Source: an uncultured Clostridia bacterium (lineage in GTDB: Bacteria; Bacillota; Clostridia; Christensenellales; Borkfalkiaceae). Taken from it: DNA of 64,000 nt. Of this stretch, positions 25,504-33,546 are shown in pieces (positions within the stretch are counted from its first letter, which is position 1; every line of letters begins with the position of its first letter). The translations under genes were made by a program, and so were the position numbers. The notes under the pieces are model-generated. The model made no database searches and was not told the origin of the DNA. It saw nothing but the letters and a program-made list of their open reading frames with translations. Location of the stretch: NCBI GenBank assembly GCA_947175325.1, contig CAMWME010000005.1, positions 1 through 64,000 of the forward strand, given 5' to 3'.

Positions 25504-27159
25504 TTACTCCAAAGACACCATATAATAGTACACGGGCTGCCCGCCGAAGTGGAAATCCACGTCGCAGTCGGGGTATTGCTCGGCAAGCTTTGCCGCAAGC
25601 TCTTGCGCTTCCTCTTCCTTTACGCCTTCACCGTAGTATAAGGTTATCATACCGTGCTCGTCGTTCTTTAAGGATTTAACGAGCTTCAAGGTGGTGTCAA
25701 CTACGTTGTCGCTTTTGGCAAGAATGCGCTTGTTGTCAAGGCCTATGATGTCGCCCTCTTTCAGCTTGAAGCCGTTCATGGTGGTTTCGCGCACGGCGTA
25801 GGTTACTTGTCCAGACGCAACGTTATCTATGGCGTGCGTCATATTGGTTTTGTTTTCGGGCACGGACGCTTCGGGGTTAAACGCAAGCGCCGCCGCAAAG
25901 CCTTGGGGCACGTTCTTCGTGGGAATAACGTGAATGGTGCGGTTGGTAACTAACCCCTTTGCTTGCTCCGCCGCAAGAATTACGTTGGAGTTGTTGGGGA
26001 ACACGAATACGTTTGAAGCGTTAATCTTCTGCACCGCGTCCGCGATATCTTGTGCGGAAGGGTTCATAGTCTGTCCGCCCTCGATAACTCTGTCGCACAT
26101 TAAGTCCTTGAAAATTTCTTCAAGACCCTTGCCCGCACAGATGGAAAGCATGCCCATCTCCTTCTTCTCGGATTCGAGCTTAGCTTTCAGCGCGCGGTTT
26201 TCTTCGAGCATGTTTTCGATTTTTATTCTGTCAAGTTCGCCAAGCTCGAGCGCGTAAGTGAGCGCAACGCCCGGCGTGTTGGTGTGAACGTGAACCTTAA
26301 TAAGCTCTAAATCGCCGATACAAATGACGCTGTCGCCGATGTTCATTAACTTTTCTTTAAGTCTGTCAATGTCGGCAAGGGTGGTCATTTGGTTCAAGTT
26401 GATTACGAAGAACTCGGTACAATAGGCAAATTCAATGTCGCCTAAATCGAGATTTATTATGTCGGAATTGTCGCCGAAAACGTCCTCGTCGGATTTTCCG
26501 CCGTCAACGAAGTCGCTGGGAATTTCGCTGAGCTCGGCGTCCTCACCCGAAAGCGCGGACAAGAAACCGCGCATTATAGTCATAAGGCCCATGCCGCCGG
26601 AATCGACTACGCCGGCCTTCTTTAAGACGGGCATAAGCTCGGGAGTTTTTGCCAAAGCTTCGTCGCCGACTTCTATTAAAGCGGTTAAAAAGGGAATAAA
26701 GTCCTTATGCTTGCTTGCAAGCTTGGGGGCGCTTTCCGCCATTAACCTAATAACAGTTAAAATCGTACCTTCCTTGGGAATGGATACGGCGCCGTAAGCA
26801 ACTTTTGAGCCCGCTTCCATAGCTTTTGCAAAGGTTTTGGTATCGAAAGCGTCCTTGGTATCGCGTACGACGGAGCAGATGCCGCGGAAAATCTGGGAAG
26901 AAATAACGCCCGAATTGCCGCGCGCGCCGCGCAGTGCGCCCTTTGAAACCGTATCGCAAATTTCTTGAAAACGGTTGGAAGTGCAAGCGTTCATTTCCTT
27001 AACTGCGGATTGAAGCGTGAGCGACATATTAGTACCCGTGTCACCGTCGGGAACGGGGAAGACGTTTCTTGCGTCTATTTCCGCCCTATTTATTTCAAGA
27101 TTTCTGGCACCGAAAGCCACCATTTTACGGAATTCAGTGCTGTTTACCGTTTTTGCCAT
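25504..27159 (-). CDS. fakA: DAK2-domain protein, fatty acid kinase subunit A-like (YloV/FakA)
   Basis: This 551-aa protein has an N-terminal DAK2 kinase domain with the nucleotide-binding signature NVFPVPDGDTGTNM and RGARGNSGVISS. Middle and C-terminal FakA-type domains end in a beta strand (YYYMVSLE). In Firmicutes the FakA protein phosphorylates fatty acids bound to FakB for phospholipid synthesis. No fakB is seen in this window. It follows yloU by 74 nt, the conserved yloU-yloV order, and precedes recG. Confidence 0.85.
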   Translation of the reverse strand: MAKTVNSTEFRKMVAFGARNLEINRAEIDARNVFPVPDGDTGTNMSLTLQSAVKEMNACTSNRFQEICDTVSKGALRGARGNSGVISSQIFRGICSVVRDTKDAFDTKTFAKAMEAGSKVAYGAVSIPKEGTILTVIRLMAESAPKLASKHKDFIPFLTALIEVGDEALAKTPELMPVLKKAGVVDSGGMGLMTIMRGFLSALSGEDAELSEIPSDFVDGGKSDEDVFGDNSDIINLDLGDIEFAYCTEFFVINLNQMTTLADIDRLKEKLMNIGDSVICIGDLELIKVHVHTNTPGVALTYALELGELDRIKIENMLEENRALKAKLESEKKEMGMLSICAGKGLEEIFKDLMCDRVIEGGQTMNPSAQDIADAVQKINASNVFVFPNNSNVILAAEQAKGLVTNRTIHVIPTKNVPQGFAAALAFNPEASVPENKTNMTHAIDNVASGQVTYAVRETTMNGFKLKEGDIIGLDNKRILAKSDNVVDTTLKLVKSLKNDEHGMITLYYGEGVKEEEAQELAAKLAEQYPDCDVDFHFGGQPVYYYMVSLE

Positions 27160-27233
27160 AAATTAATACACCATTAAAATTTTTCTTGATTTATAGTAAC
27201 AGAAATCCACACAAACGGGGTTTGCGCGGATTT

Positions 27234-27584
27234 TTATAATTTGACACCTATGACGTTGACGTTCACGGTGTCGACAATCATGCCCGTGAACTTTTCAACT
27301 TTGTATTTTACGCTCTCTTTTAAGGACTCTGCAACGGCGTTTATAGATACGCCGTACTTGATAATTACGTTGACGTCGATAAAAATTCTGTCGCCCGAGG
27401 TTACGACCTTGATGCCTCTGCCGTCGGGTTGCTTCTTTAAAAGCTCGGAAAGCGAGTCGGTAAGCTTGCGGGAGCTGGTATCCACGATGCCGTAGCATTC
27501 AAGCGCAGCGTTTTTAGCCACCTTGGCGATGGCTGAATCGGATATTGAAATTTTACCGAATACGTTGCTTGTGTTTACAGACAT
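27234..27584 (-). CDS. yloU: Asp23/Gls24 family protein YloU
   Basis: This 116-aa protein of the Asp23/Gls24 family has the pattern GKISISDSAIAKVAKNAALE, then a long basic middle, VDVNVIIKYGVSINAVAESL and a C-terminal VNVNVIGVKL strand. Members are often linked to envelope stress or lipid metabolism. In Bacillus and Clostridia it precedes yloV (fakA), as here. A promoter is visible at 27638-27666. Confidence 0.85.
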   Translation of the reverse strand: MSVNTSNVFGKISISDSAIAKVAKNAALECYGIVDTSSRKLTDSLSELLKKQPDGRGIKVVTSGDRIFIDVNVIIKYGVSINAVAESLKESVKYKVEKFTGMIVDTVNVNVIGVKL

Positions 27585-27637
27585 TTCTATCTCCCGAAAG
27601 CGGCATTTTTGCGTAAGTAACGCTTTTGCCTTATACT

Positions 27638-27666
27638 ATTTTAAAACATTTGGACGCAATTTGCAA
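27638..27666 (-). promoter_or_regulatory. Promoter of yloU-fakA-recG
   Basis: On the minus strand, TTGCAA (27666-27661), 17 nt and TAAAAT (27643-27638). The rest of the 27585-27888 gap holds a terminator-like hairpin (27708-27726) and the rpmB promoter, and otherwise only AT-rich sequence. Confidence 0.6.
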
Positions 27667-27840
27667 GTAATTATTGTAAATAATTGGTAACTTAATGGCT
27701 GACAAGGACCTTTTTTGAGAAAAGGTTTTAAAATTATTTTGCAAAATAAACAAAAAAATAAAACTTACAACGCGTTTTTGATTGATTTTTTTTAAATTGC
27801 GTGATATATTTATTTAGCTGTTTTTGCAAAACGGCTTTAT

Positions 27841-27869
27841 TTGTGAACTTTTTTACTAAAATATTATAC
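27841..27869 (+). promoter_or_regulatory. Promoter of rpmB
   Basis: TTGTGA (27841-27846), 17 nt and TTATAC (27864-27869), followed at close range by the ribosome site CGGAGG (27875-27880). Confidence 0.5.
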
Positions 27870-27888
27870 CTATTCGGAGGTGTTTGAT

Positions 27889-28071
27889 ATGTCGAGAGTA
27901 TGCACAGTCTGCGGAAAAGGTCAGACCACGGGCAACAACGTGAGCCACTCAAAAAGAAGAACGAGAAGAACGTTTAAAGCTAACGTTCAGAAAGTTTCGT
28001 ACGTAAACAGCGGTAAGGTTGTTACGGGTTACGTTTGCACGAGATGCCTTAAAACCGTTGAAAGAGCGTAA
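27889..28071 (+). CDS. rpmB: Ribosomal protein L28
   Basis: This 60-aa large-subunit protein has the zinc-binding-type pair C-x2-C ([10 protein letters not shown], and [10 protein letters not shown] near the end). It contains [15 protein letters not shown], the family's basic core. The start is ATG at 27889, with CGGAGG 8 nt upstream, rather than the in-frame GTG at 27880. It is divergent from yloU, as in Bacillus, and ends in a strong terminator. The spoVM gene lies on the other side of the adjacent dipeptidase. Confidence 0.95.
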   Translation: MSRVCTVCGKGQTTGNNVSHSKRRTRRTFKANVQKVSYVNSGKVVTGYVCTRCLKTVERA

Positions 28072-28110
28072 ATAGTACGCTACTTTTACCGTACCTTATT
28101 TGAATAAAAC

Positions 28111-28145
28111 AAAAGCAGTTGCGAAGCAAACGCAACTGCTTTTTT
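28111..28145. terminator. Bidirectional terminator between rpmB and the dipeptidase
   Basis: AAAAGCAGTTGCG (28111-28123) mirrors CGCAACTGCTTTT (28131-28143), and more T follow. Confidence 0.85.
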
Positions 28146-28162
28146 CGTGCAATTTATTTTGA

Positions 28163-29104
28163 TTAGCCGCACACCTCTTTAAATACCCGCAAAAAGTTTT
28201 TGTAAGCAAACTTTTCAACCGTAGAGTTAGGGATACCGCTATCAATAAGATAATTTAAAAGCGCGGGAACGCGGGTGCAGTCTGGAATTTCGGGATTGAC
28301 GGGTATACCGTCGAAATCCGAACCGATGGCGATAACGTCCTCACCGCCAACGCTTATTAGGTGGCGGACATTTTTCAAGGTGCAGTCAAATGCCGGCGTG
28401 CCGAGAAAATCCTTACAAAAATTTACGCCTATTACGCCGCCGCAGTCGGCGATTTTTTTTATGAGTTCGTCCGAAAGGTTTCGGCAAACGTTCAGCACGC
28501 TTTGCGCGTTGGAATGGCTTGCGACGATAGGGATTTTTCTGCCGTTTAAAATATCGCGCGCGCCGCCGTCCGAAAGGTGAGAAATATCAATTATTATTTC
28601 GTTATTATCAAGACGCTCGACAGCCTCTTTGCCGAGGGCGGTTAGCCCTTCGTCGACTCGCTTTTCAAACTGAGGCAAGCCGTTTTCGAAAACGAGGTTG
28701 GGGCTTGCAAGAAGGTTCTTGTTGTTCCAGACGAGGGAAGCCATTTTTACGCCCTCTTTTTTAAGGCGGTCTATCTTATCAAGGTCGGAGCCGATAAATC
28801 CGAGGTTTTCAACGGTTAGGATTATACCGACTTTACCCTCTCTTTCACACTGCAAAATATCGCTATAATTTGCGATTGGTGCCGCAATATGCCTTAGTTT
28901 CGGCATATTTTGCTTGTAGTAGGCTAAATATTTTTCAAAGTCAAAAGCGGCGCTTTCGCCCTCAGTAAAAATAGCGAAACACTGCGCCGCGCAAGTTACC
29001 TTTTTAAGTTTGGTAAGATTAGTTTGTCCTTCGTATCCGACAAGGTCAGAGCTGCGGTCAGCGCAAGCCGTGAGCGTGTCGGTGTGCATATCCGTATAAA
29101 TCAT
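28163..29104 (-). CDS. Membrane dipeptidase-like peptidase M19
   Basis: This 313-aa zinc amidohydrolase-fold dipeptidase resembles renal dipeptidase. Metal ligands fit HTDTL (D-M-H-T-D near the N-terminus), VENLGFIG, DISHLSD, VASHSNAQSV and GSDFDGIP. It would hydrolyse dipeptides, possibly with mixed chirality. Its ATG overlaps the stop of the 22-codon spoVM gene (ATGA), so the two are translated together. In other Firmicutes nothing stands between spoVM and rpmB, so the dipeptidase is an extra gene at this site. No signal peptide, so it acts in the cytoplasm. Confidence 0.88.
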   Translation of the reverse strand: MIYTDMHTDTLTACADRSSDLVGYEGQTNLTKLKKVTCAAQCFAIFTEGESAAFDFEKYLAYYKQNMPKLRHIAAPIANYSDILQCEREGKVGIILTVENLGFIGSDLDKIDRLKKEGVKMASLVWNNKNLLASPNLVFENGLPQFEKRVDEGLTALGKEAVERLDNNEIIIDISHLSDGGARDILNGRKIPIVASHSNAQSVLNVCRNLSDELIKKIADCGGVIGVNFCKDFLGTPAFDCTLKNVRHLISVGGEDVIAIGSDFDGIPVNPEIPDCTRVPALLNYLIDSGIPNSTVEKFAYKNFLRVFKEVCG

Positions 29105-29169
29105 TTTCTGAAAAACAGCCTTAAAATTTTTCTTATCGCCTTGGGCGGTTTAATGCATATTACGGTCAT
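29101..29169 (-). CDS. spoVM: Stage V sporulation protein M, SpoVM
   Basis: This gene encodes 22 residues, MTVICIKPPKAIRKILRLFF plus RK. It aligns without gaps to Bacillus subtilis SpoVM as I remember it (26 aa, starting MKFYTIKLPKFLGGIVR), sharing I6, K7, P9, K10, I15 and R17. The amphipathic basic helix marks curved forespore membrane and recruits the spore coat. AAGGGG precedes the ATG with 6 nt spacing. The place fits too: it lies between rpe and rpmB, as in Bacillus. Its stop overlaps the start of the M19 dipeptidase. Too short for usual gene calling. Confidence 0.85.
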   Translation of the reverse strand: MTVICIKPPKAIRKILRLFFRK

Positions 29170-29228
29170 ACTTCACCCCTTAAATTCAGTTGTTTTATTA
29201 TATGCTTAAGGGACGAAAAAGTGTGAAC

Positions 29229-29894
29229 TCAGCGTTTTAAATTAGCTATTGCTTTTGCGGTGTCCTCGGCATTAAATATTGCAGAACCGGCAACCAAAAC
29301 GTTTGCGCCCGCTTCAATAATTGCCCGCGCGTTTTCTTCGGTAACGCCGCCGTCAATTTCGATATCCATATCGGGGCGGCCTATTTTAATAGCGTATTCA
29401 CGAGCTTTTTTGACCTTTTCAAGCACTTCGGGGATGAACTTTTGTCCGCCGTAGCCGGGGTAGACCGACATTAACAGCACCATATCGCAAAGCGGGAACA
29501 CGGGGAAAAGGTTTTCGACGGGGACGTCGGGGTTGACGACCGCGCCGCATTTTACGCCGCAAGACTTAATAAGGCGCAAAGTTTCTTCCAAATAGGTATC
29601 CGAAACCTTTTTGCAAGCTTGGTAGTGCACCGTGATTATATCGGCACCCGCTTCTGCAAAGAATTTTATCTGCGTTTGGGGATGCTCAATCATAAGGTGC
29701 GCGTCTAAGGGTAGCTTTGTGAGGGGGCGGATATTTTTTATCATTTGCGCGCCGAAGGTTATCGGCTCGACAAAGCTGCCGTCCATAACGTCGCAGTGGA
29801 TTAAATCTGCACCGCATTTTTCTAATTTTTTTACGGTTTCACCTATAACGGAGAAATCCGCCGAAAGTATCGAAGGGGCGATTTTGATTTTCAT
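29229..29894 (-). CDS. rpe: Ribulose-phosphate 3-epimerase
   Basis: This 221-aa TIM-barrel enzyme interconverts ribulose 5-phosphate and xylulose 5-phosphate. It starts with KIAPSILSADFS and has HCDVMDGSFV, LDAHLMIEHP, MSVYPGYGGQKF and DIEIDGGVTEENA; the metal-binding His and Asp residues are present. It begins 9 nt after rlmN ends. In Bacillus the genes prpC, prkC and rsgA stand between them and are missing here. Confidence 0.95.
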   Translation of the reverse strand: MKIKIAPSILSADFSVIGETVKKLEKCGADLIHCDVMDGSFVEPITFGAQMIKNIRPLTKLPLDAHLMIEHPQTQIKFFAEAGADIITVHYQACKKVSDTYLEETLRLIKSCGVKCGAVVNPDVPVENLFPVFPLCDMVLLMSVYPGYGGQKFIPEVLEKVKKAREYAIKIGRPDMDIEIDGGVTEENARAIIEAGANVLVAGSAIFNAEDTAKAIANLKR

Positions 29895-29903
29895 AATTTG
29901 CTC

Positions 29904-30941
29904 CTATTCGTTTTTTAAGTAGCTTGCGCGAAGCTGTCCGCATGCGCCGCCGATATCCACGCCGATTTGACGGCGAAGGGTTGCGGAAAGCCCGCCCTTT
30001 TCCAAAAGACCCAAAAACCTATACGCCTCTTTCTCGGTGATGGTTTTTAAATCCCTCTCCTTTACCTCGTTAAGACGGATAAGGTTGACGTGGCAAGGCT
30101 TGCCTTTTAAAAGCTTTATAAGCCCTTCGGCGTGCTCCTCGTCGCAGTTTTCACCGCTTATTAAAGAGTACTCGAAAATGTATCTTCTGCCCGTCTTTTC
30201 AAAGTAGTATTCGCAAGCTTTAAGTATCTCTGAAATGGTGTATTTTTTCGCTATCGGCATAGTCCTTGCACGCCCCTCGTCAGTGGTTTGGTGTAGGGAT
30301 ATGGTCAAGTTAACGGGGATTTGCTCGTCAGCGAGCGCGTAAATTTTGGGTACGAGCCCGCAAGTTGAAAGGGATATATTTCTTGCCGAAATATTGATGC
30401 CGCAAGGCGCGGAAACGTTCTTTAAAAAGGCTATGACGTTGTCGTAATTATCGAGCGGTTCACCGCTGCCCATAAGCACGATATTCGTTACGGCGCGCTT
30501 AGACAAATTGCCGCCGTGAAGGGCGTTGACGGCAAGGACTTGCGAAAGAATTTCACCCGAGGTTAAATTGCGAACGAGCCCGCCGAGAGTACTTGCACAG
30601 AACTTACAGCCCATGCGGCAGCCGACTTGAGTAGAAACGCACTGCGTGTTGCCGTATTTATACTTCATAAGCACGCCCTCAATAACGTTACCGTCGGCAA
30701 GGGCGAAAAGGTACTTTTCGGTACCGTCGGAGGAGGTGAGGGTTTGGATTATTCTTATAGCCTCGTCCTCGTACTCCGCAAAAAGCTTTTCACGCAAGGG
30801 CGCGGGGATATTGATTTGGGAAATTTTTTTGCCTTGCATAAGCCCCGTGTAAAGCTGTTTTGCACGGAAAGGCTTTTCGCCGAAAGAGGATATTAAGTTT
30901 TCAAGTTCCGTAAAACTTAAATCTTGAAGGATTTTTTTCAT
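29904..30941 (-). CDS. rlmN: Dual-specificity 23S rRNA/tRNA adenine C2-methyltransferase
   Basis: This 345-aa radical SAM enzyme methylates A2503 of 23S rRNA and A37 of some tRNAs. The cluster motif C-x3-C-x2-C lies in GCRMGCKFCAST. VLMGSGEPLDNYDNV and a late RRQIGVDIGGACGQL cysteine region complete the active site. It overlaps rsmB by 4 nt in the same operon. Confidence 0.95.
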   Translation of the reverse strand: MKKILQDLSFTELENLISSFGEKPFRAKQLYTGLMQGKKISQINIPAPLREKLFAEYEDEAIRIIQTLTSSDGTEKYLFALADGNVIEGVLMKYKYGNTQCVSTQVGCRMGCKFCASTLGGLVRNLTSGEILSQVLAVNALHGGNLSKRAVTNIVLMGSGEPLDNYDNVIAFLKNVSAPCGINISARNISLSTCGLVPKIYALADEQIPVNLTISLHQTTDEGRARTMPIAKKYTISEILKACEYYFEKTGRRYIFEYSLISGENCDEEHAEGLIKLLKGKPCHVNLIRLNEVKERDLKTITEKEAYRFLGLLEKGGLSATLRRQIGVDIGGACGQLRASYLKNE

Positions 30942-32161
30942 ATTTTTTTGATAAACGAAGTCAGATAAAAACCGGCGCCCAAAGAGATATGCGGAAGGAA
31001 TTGCAAGCCGTACTTGGTTTCCTTATGTTCGAGGGGTGAAAGCGGCTTATTTAAGGCATATTCGGGGTGCAATTGCAAAAAATTGCAAACTATGCTGTCG
31101 TTTTCTTCGGGCAAAACCGAACAGGTCGAGTAGAATAAAAGTCCGCCGTCTTTAACGTAGCGGGAGCAATTTTCCAAAATTGCAAGCTGGGTTTTGGTTA
31201 AACTTTCAATATCGCTTTCTTTGCGGAAAAGCTTGATATCGGGGTTTTCGTTTATAACGCCCGTACCCGAACAAGGAACGTCGCAAAGCACGGCATCGAA
31301 CTCGTTTTCAAATTCGGGGTTAAAGACTGTGCTGTCGGTTTGAATCGCCGTGAGATTGGTTACACCCATTCTTTGAGCGTAGGCGTTAATAAGCTCTACT
31401 CGGTGAGGGTGAAGCTCGGTTGAAGTAACCGTTTTGCACTTTTTTGCAAGTAACACTGACTTGCCGCCCGGTGCGGCGCAAGCGTCCAAAAGGCTTCCGC
31501 AAACGGGAATCGCCGTGCAAATTGCGATAGAACCTACGGATTGGAAGGTGTAATCGCCCGCAAAGAAGCCGTCGCCGCGCACGAAGTTATTGAAAATATA
31601 CGCATCCTTAAACGGGGTTTCCGTATGGGGATTTTGCAAATAGGCTTCTGCGTTCCGTTCAAACCGAACGCAAAGCCCTAAGCTGGGCGCATTGAGAATT
31701 TGCGAAGCTTCTGCCTTATAACTGCGCCTAAGCTTTTTGACGAGCCACAAGGGGGCACTGCATTCTACCGCCATTCTCTCGTCAGTTTTTTCGGGCAAGG
31801 GCGGTATCTTGTAGGTTCTTAAAAACGCGTTAACGAAACCGGACGCGCCCTCTTTGCCGAGTTTTTTAGTAAGCTCTACCGCGTAGTCCACGACCATATA
31901 GTCGTGCTTTGACATAAATTCAAGCATATACAGCGCGATTTTTAAAATAATTTTTACCGCGCTTTTTGGCTGCTTTTTTGCGTTTGCCCCCAATATATGC
32001 TCCAAATAACCGTCTTTTTCAAGCACGCCGTAACAAATTTTTACGGTGCGGGATTTATTCAAAGGCTCCACGGGAGTTTCGGCAATGGACTGCTTTAAAA
32101 ACTTACCTTCCTTATAAACTTTGGTAAGTATTAAGTACGGGTCGCATAAAGGGTTAGTCAA
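30938..32161 (-). CDS. rsmB: 16S rRNA (cytosine-C5)-methyltransferase RsmB
   Basis: This 407-aa enzyme methylates C967 (E. coli numbering) of 16S rRNA. It has a NusB-like N-terminal half and a methyltransferase C-terminal half with the SAM loop DACAAPGGKS, the catalytic cysteines in VPCSGTG and YSTCSVLPEEN. It overlaps fmt by 8 nt. It contains a copy of the dispersed motif (31986-32012), which encodes part of EHILGANA. Confidence 0.93.
   Translation of the reverse strand: MTNPLCDPYLILTKVYKEGKFLKQSIAETPVEPLNKSRTVKICYGVLEKDGYLEHILGANAKKQPKSAVKIILKIALYMLEFMSKHDYMVVDYAVELTKKLGKEGASGFVNAFLRTYKIPPLPEKTDERMAVECSAPLWLVKKLRRSYKAEASQILNAPSLGLCVRFERNAEAYLQNPHTETPFKDAYIFNNFVRGDGFFAGDYTFQSVGSIAICTAIPVCGSLLDACAAPGGKSVLLAKKCKTVTSTELHPHRVELINAYAQRMGVTNLTAIQTDSTVFNPEFENEFDAVLCDVPCSGTGVINENPDIKLFRKESDIESLTKTQLAILENCSRYVKDGGLLFYSTCSVLPEENDSIVCNFLQLHPEYALNKPLSPLEHKETKYGLQFLPHISLGAGFYLTSFIKKI
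31986..32012 (+). repeat. Dispersed 26-bp motif, inside rsmB
   Basis: GCCCCCAATATATGC, then TCC and AAATAACCG. Matches the family consensus except the last base pair block. Antisense to the gene. Confidence 0.6.
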
Positions 32162-33071
32162 GGAAGTCCCCTACCTTTATCTTTCTACCGTTGATGAAAT
32201 CAACCGCTTTCATGCGCTTCCCGCCCGCGGGCTGTAATTCGGTAATTAAAATTGCGCCGCCGTTGCACTGAACGGCAACGCCGTGCTTGTCCGCCGAGAT
32301 AACCTCGCCGATTTTGCCGCCGTTGAGGGCGCAAATCTCTGCGTTGTATATATTTAAAATCGAGCCGTTAAAATTGCAAAAAGCAACGGGGTCGGGACTG
32401 AAAGCCTTGATTAAACGGCATATATGTTGGGGGGAATTAGAAAAATCGAGTTTTCCGTCCTCCTTTTTAACCTTCTTGCAAAGCGTGGCTTTTGACTCGT
32501 CTTGCATTAAAAGTTGGTTCTTACCTTCCTCTAAAAGAGTTACCGCCTCCACTGCCGCTTCTGCGCCGAGAACGGACAATTTTTCAGTCAGTTCGCCGCA
32601 AGTGAGGTTGCCGACTTCACACCTTTTTACGAGGAGCATATCGCCAGTATCGAGGGAAAGCTCGGTCTTTATAACGGTTATGCCGGTATGGGTTTCTCCG
32701 CCTAAAATTGCCGACTGAATAGGTGAAGCGCCGCGGTACTTGGGCAAAAGCGAGGCGTGAATATTCCACACCCCGCCCTTAAAGCAGTTTAAAACTTCCT
32801 CGGTCAGCAGTTGACCGTAGGCGCAAGTTATCATGATATCGGCACCCAAAGCGCGAAGGGTATCGCAGTTTTCGCGTATCTTTTTAAATTCGTATACGGG
32901 AATACCGTGCGAGAGTGCGAAAGTCTTCACGGGCGTGGGGGTTAAAATTTGTTTTCTGCCGACGGGTTTATCTGGTTGGGTGATAACTGCCACAACCTCC
33001 TTCCCGCTGTTTAAAAGTTTTTCAAGCGCGGGAACGGAGAACTGAGGCGAACCCGCAAAGACGATTTTCAT
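32154..33071 (-). CDS. fmt: Methionyl-tRNA formyltransferase
   Basis: This 305-aa enzyme formylates initiator Met-tRNA with 10-formyl-tetrahydrofolate. It starts MKIVFAGSPQFSVPAL and has the active-site HASLLPKYRGASPIQ with its His, and a C-terminal OB-like domain. It follows def by 1 nt, the usual pairing that couples addition and removal of the formyl group. Confidence 0.95.
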   Translation of the reverse strand: MKIVFAGSPQFSVPALEKLLNSGKEVVAVITQPDKPVGRKQILTPTPVKTFALSHGIPVYEFKKIRENCDTLRALGADIMITCAYGQLLTEEVLNCFKGGVWNIHASLLPKYRGASPIQSAILGGETHTGITVIKTELSLDTGDMLLVKRCEVGNLTCGELTEKLSVLGAEAAVEAVTLLEEGKNQLLMQDESKATLCKKVKKEDGKLDFSNSPQHICRLIKAFSPDPVAFCNFNGSILNIYNAEICALNGGKIGEVISADKHGVAVQCNGGAILITELQPAGGKRMKAVDFINGRKIKVGDFLD

Positions 33072-33072
33072 A

Positions 33073-33537
33073 TTAATCCTCCGGAGGCAAGTCGTACAAC
33101 TCGTCCGCTACGTCGGTGTAAAGCTTACCGTCGAGGTGGTCGAGCTCGTGGCAGACGGCGCGGGCGAAGAAGCCCTCAGCCGTAAGCTTGTGCTTTTTGC
33201 CGTATCTGTCGCGGTACTCCGCCTTTACCTTGTTGGGACGGCGCACCGTGCCTTGCTTGCCCTTGACGGACAAGCAGCCTTCGGGTCCGACTTGTTCACC
33301 CTTGGTTGAAACGATGACGGGGTTGATAAGTTCGAAAAAGCCTTCCTCCACGTCGATAACGACTACCCTTATGGGTAGTCCGATTTGAGGTGCGGCAAGT
33401 CCCGCGCCGTTTTCTGCGCGGACGGTTTCCTTCATATCGGCCAAAAGCTGCCAAAGCTCGGAATTGAAGGTTCTAATCGGTTTGCAGTTTTCTCTTAAAA
33501 CGGGGTCACCCGTTTGAACGACGAATTTTATAGCCAT
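33073..33537 (-). CDS. def: Peptide deformylase
   Basis: This 154-aa metalloenzyme removes formyl groups from nascent chains. Motifs in order: GAGLAAPQIGLP, GPEGCLSVKG (metal Cys) and CHELDHLDG with the His-Glu-x-x-His metal site. The size fits the short type 1 forms. It lies between priA and fmt, each about 10 nt or less away. Confidence 0.95.
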   Translation of the reverse strand: MAIKFVVQTGDPVLRENCKPIRTFNSELWQLLADMKETVRAENGAGLAAPQIGLPIRVVVIDVEEGFFELINPVIVSTKGEQVGPEGCLSVKGKQGTVRRPNKVKAEYRDRYGKKHKLTAEGFFARAVCHELDHLDGKLYTDVADELYDLPPED

Positions 33538-33546
33538 TTTATACTC

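Noticed and set aside
27708..27729. Terminator-like hairpin between yloU and rpmB.
   Set aside because: No gene ends near it and the stem is AT-rich. It may only be leader sequence, so it is not listed as a terminator.
32413..32434. Possible eleventh copy of the dispersed motif in fmt (minus strand, CCCCCCAACATATATGCCG).
   Set aside because: The right half (AAATAACG) is missing and spacing differs, so it was left out of the family.
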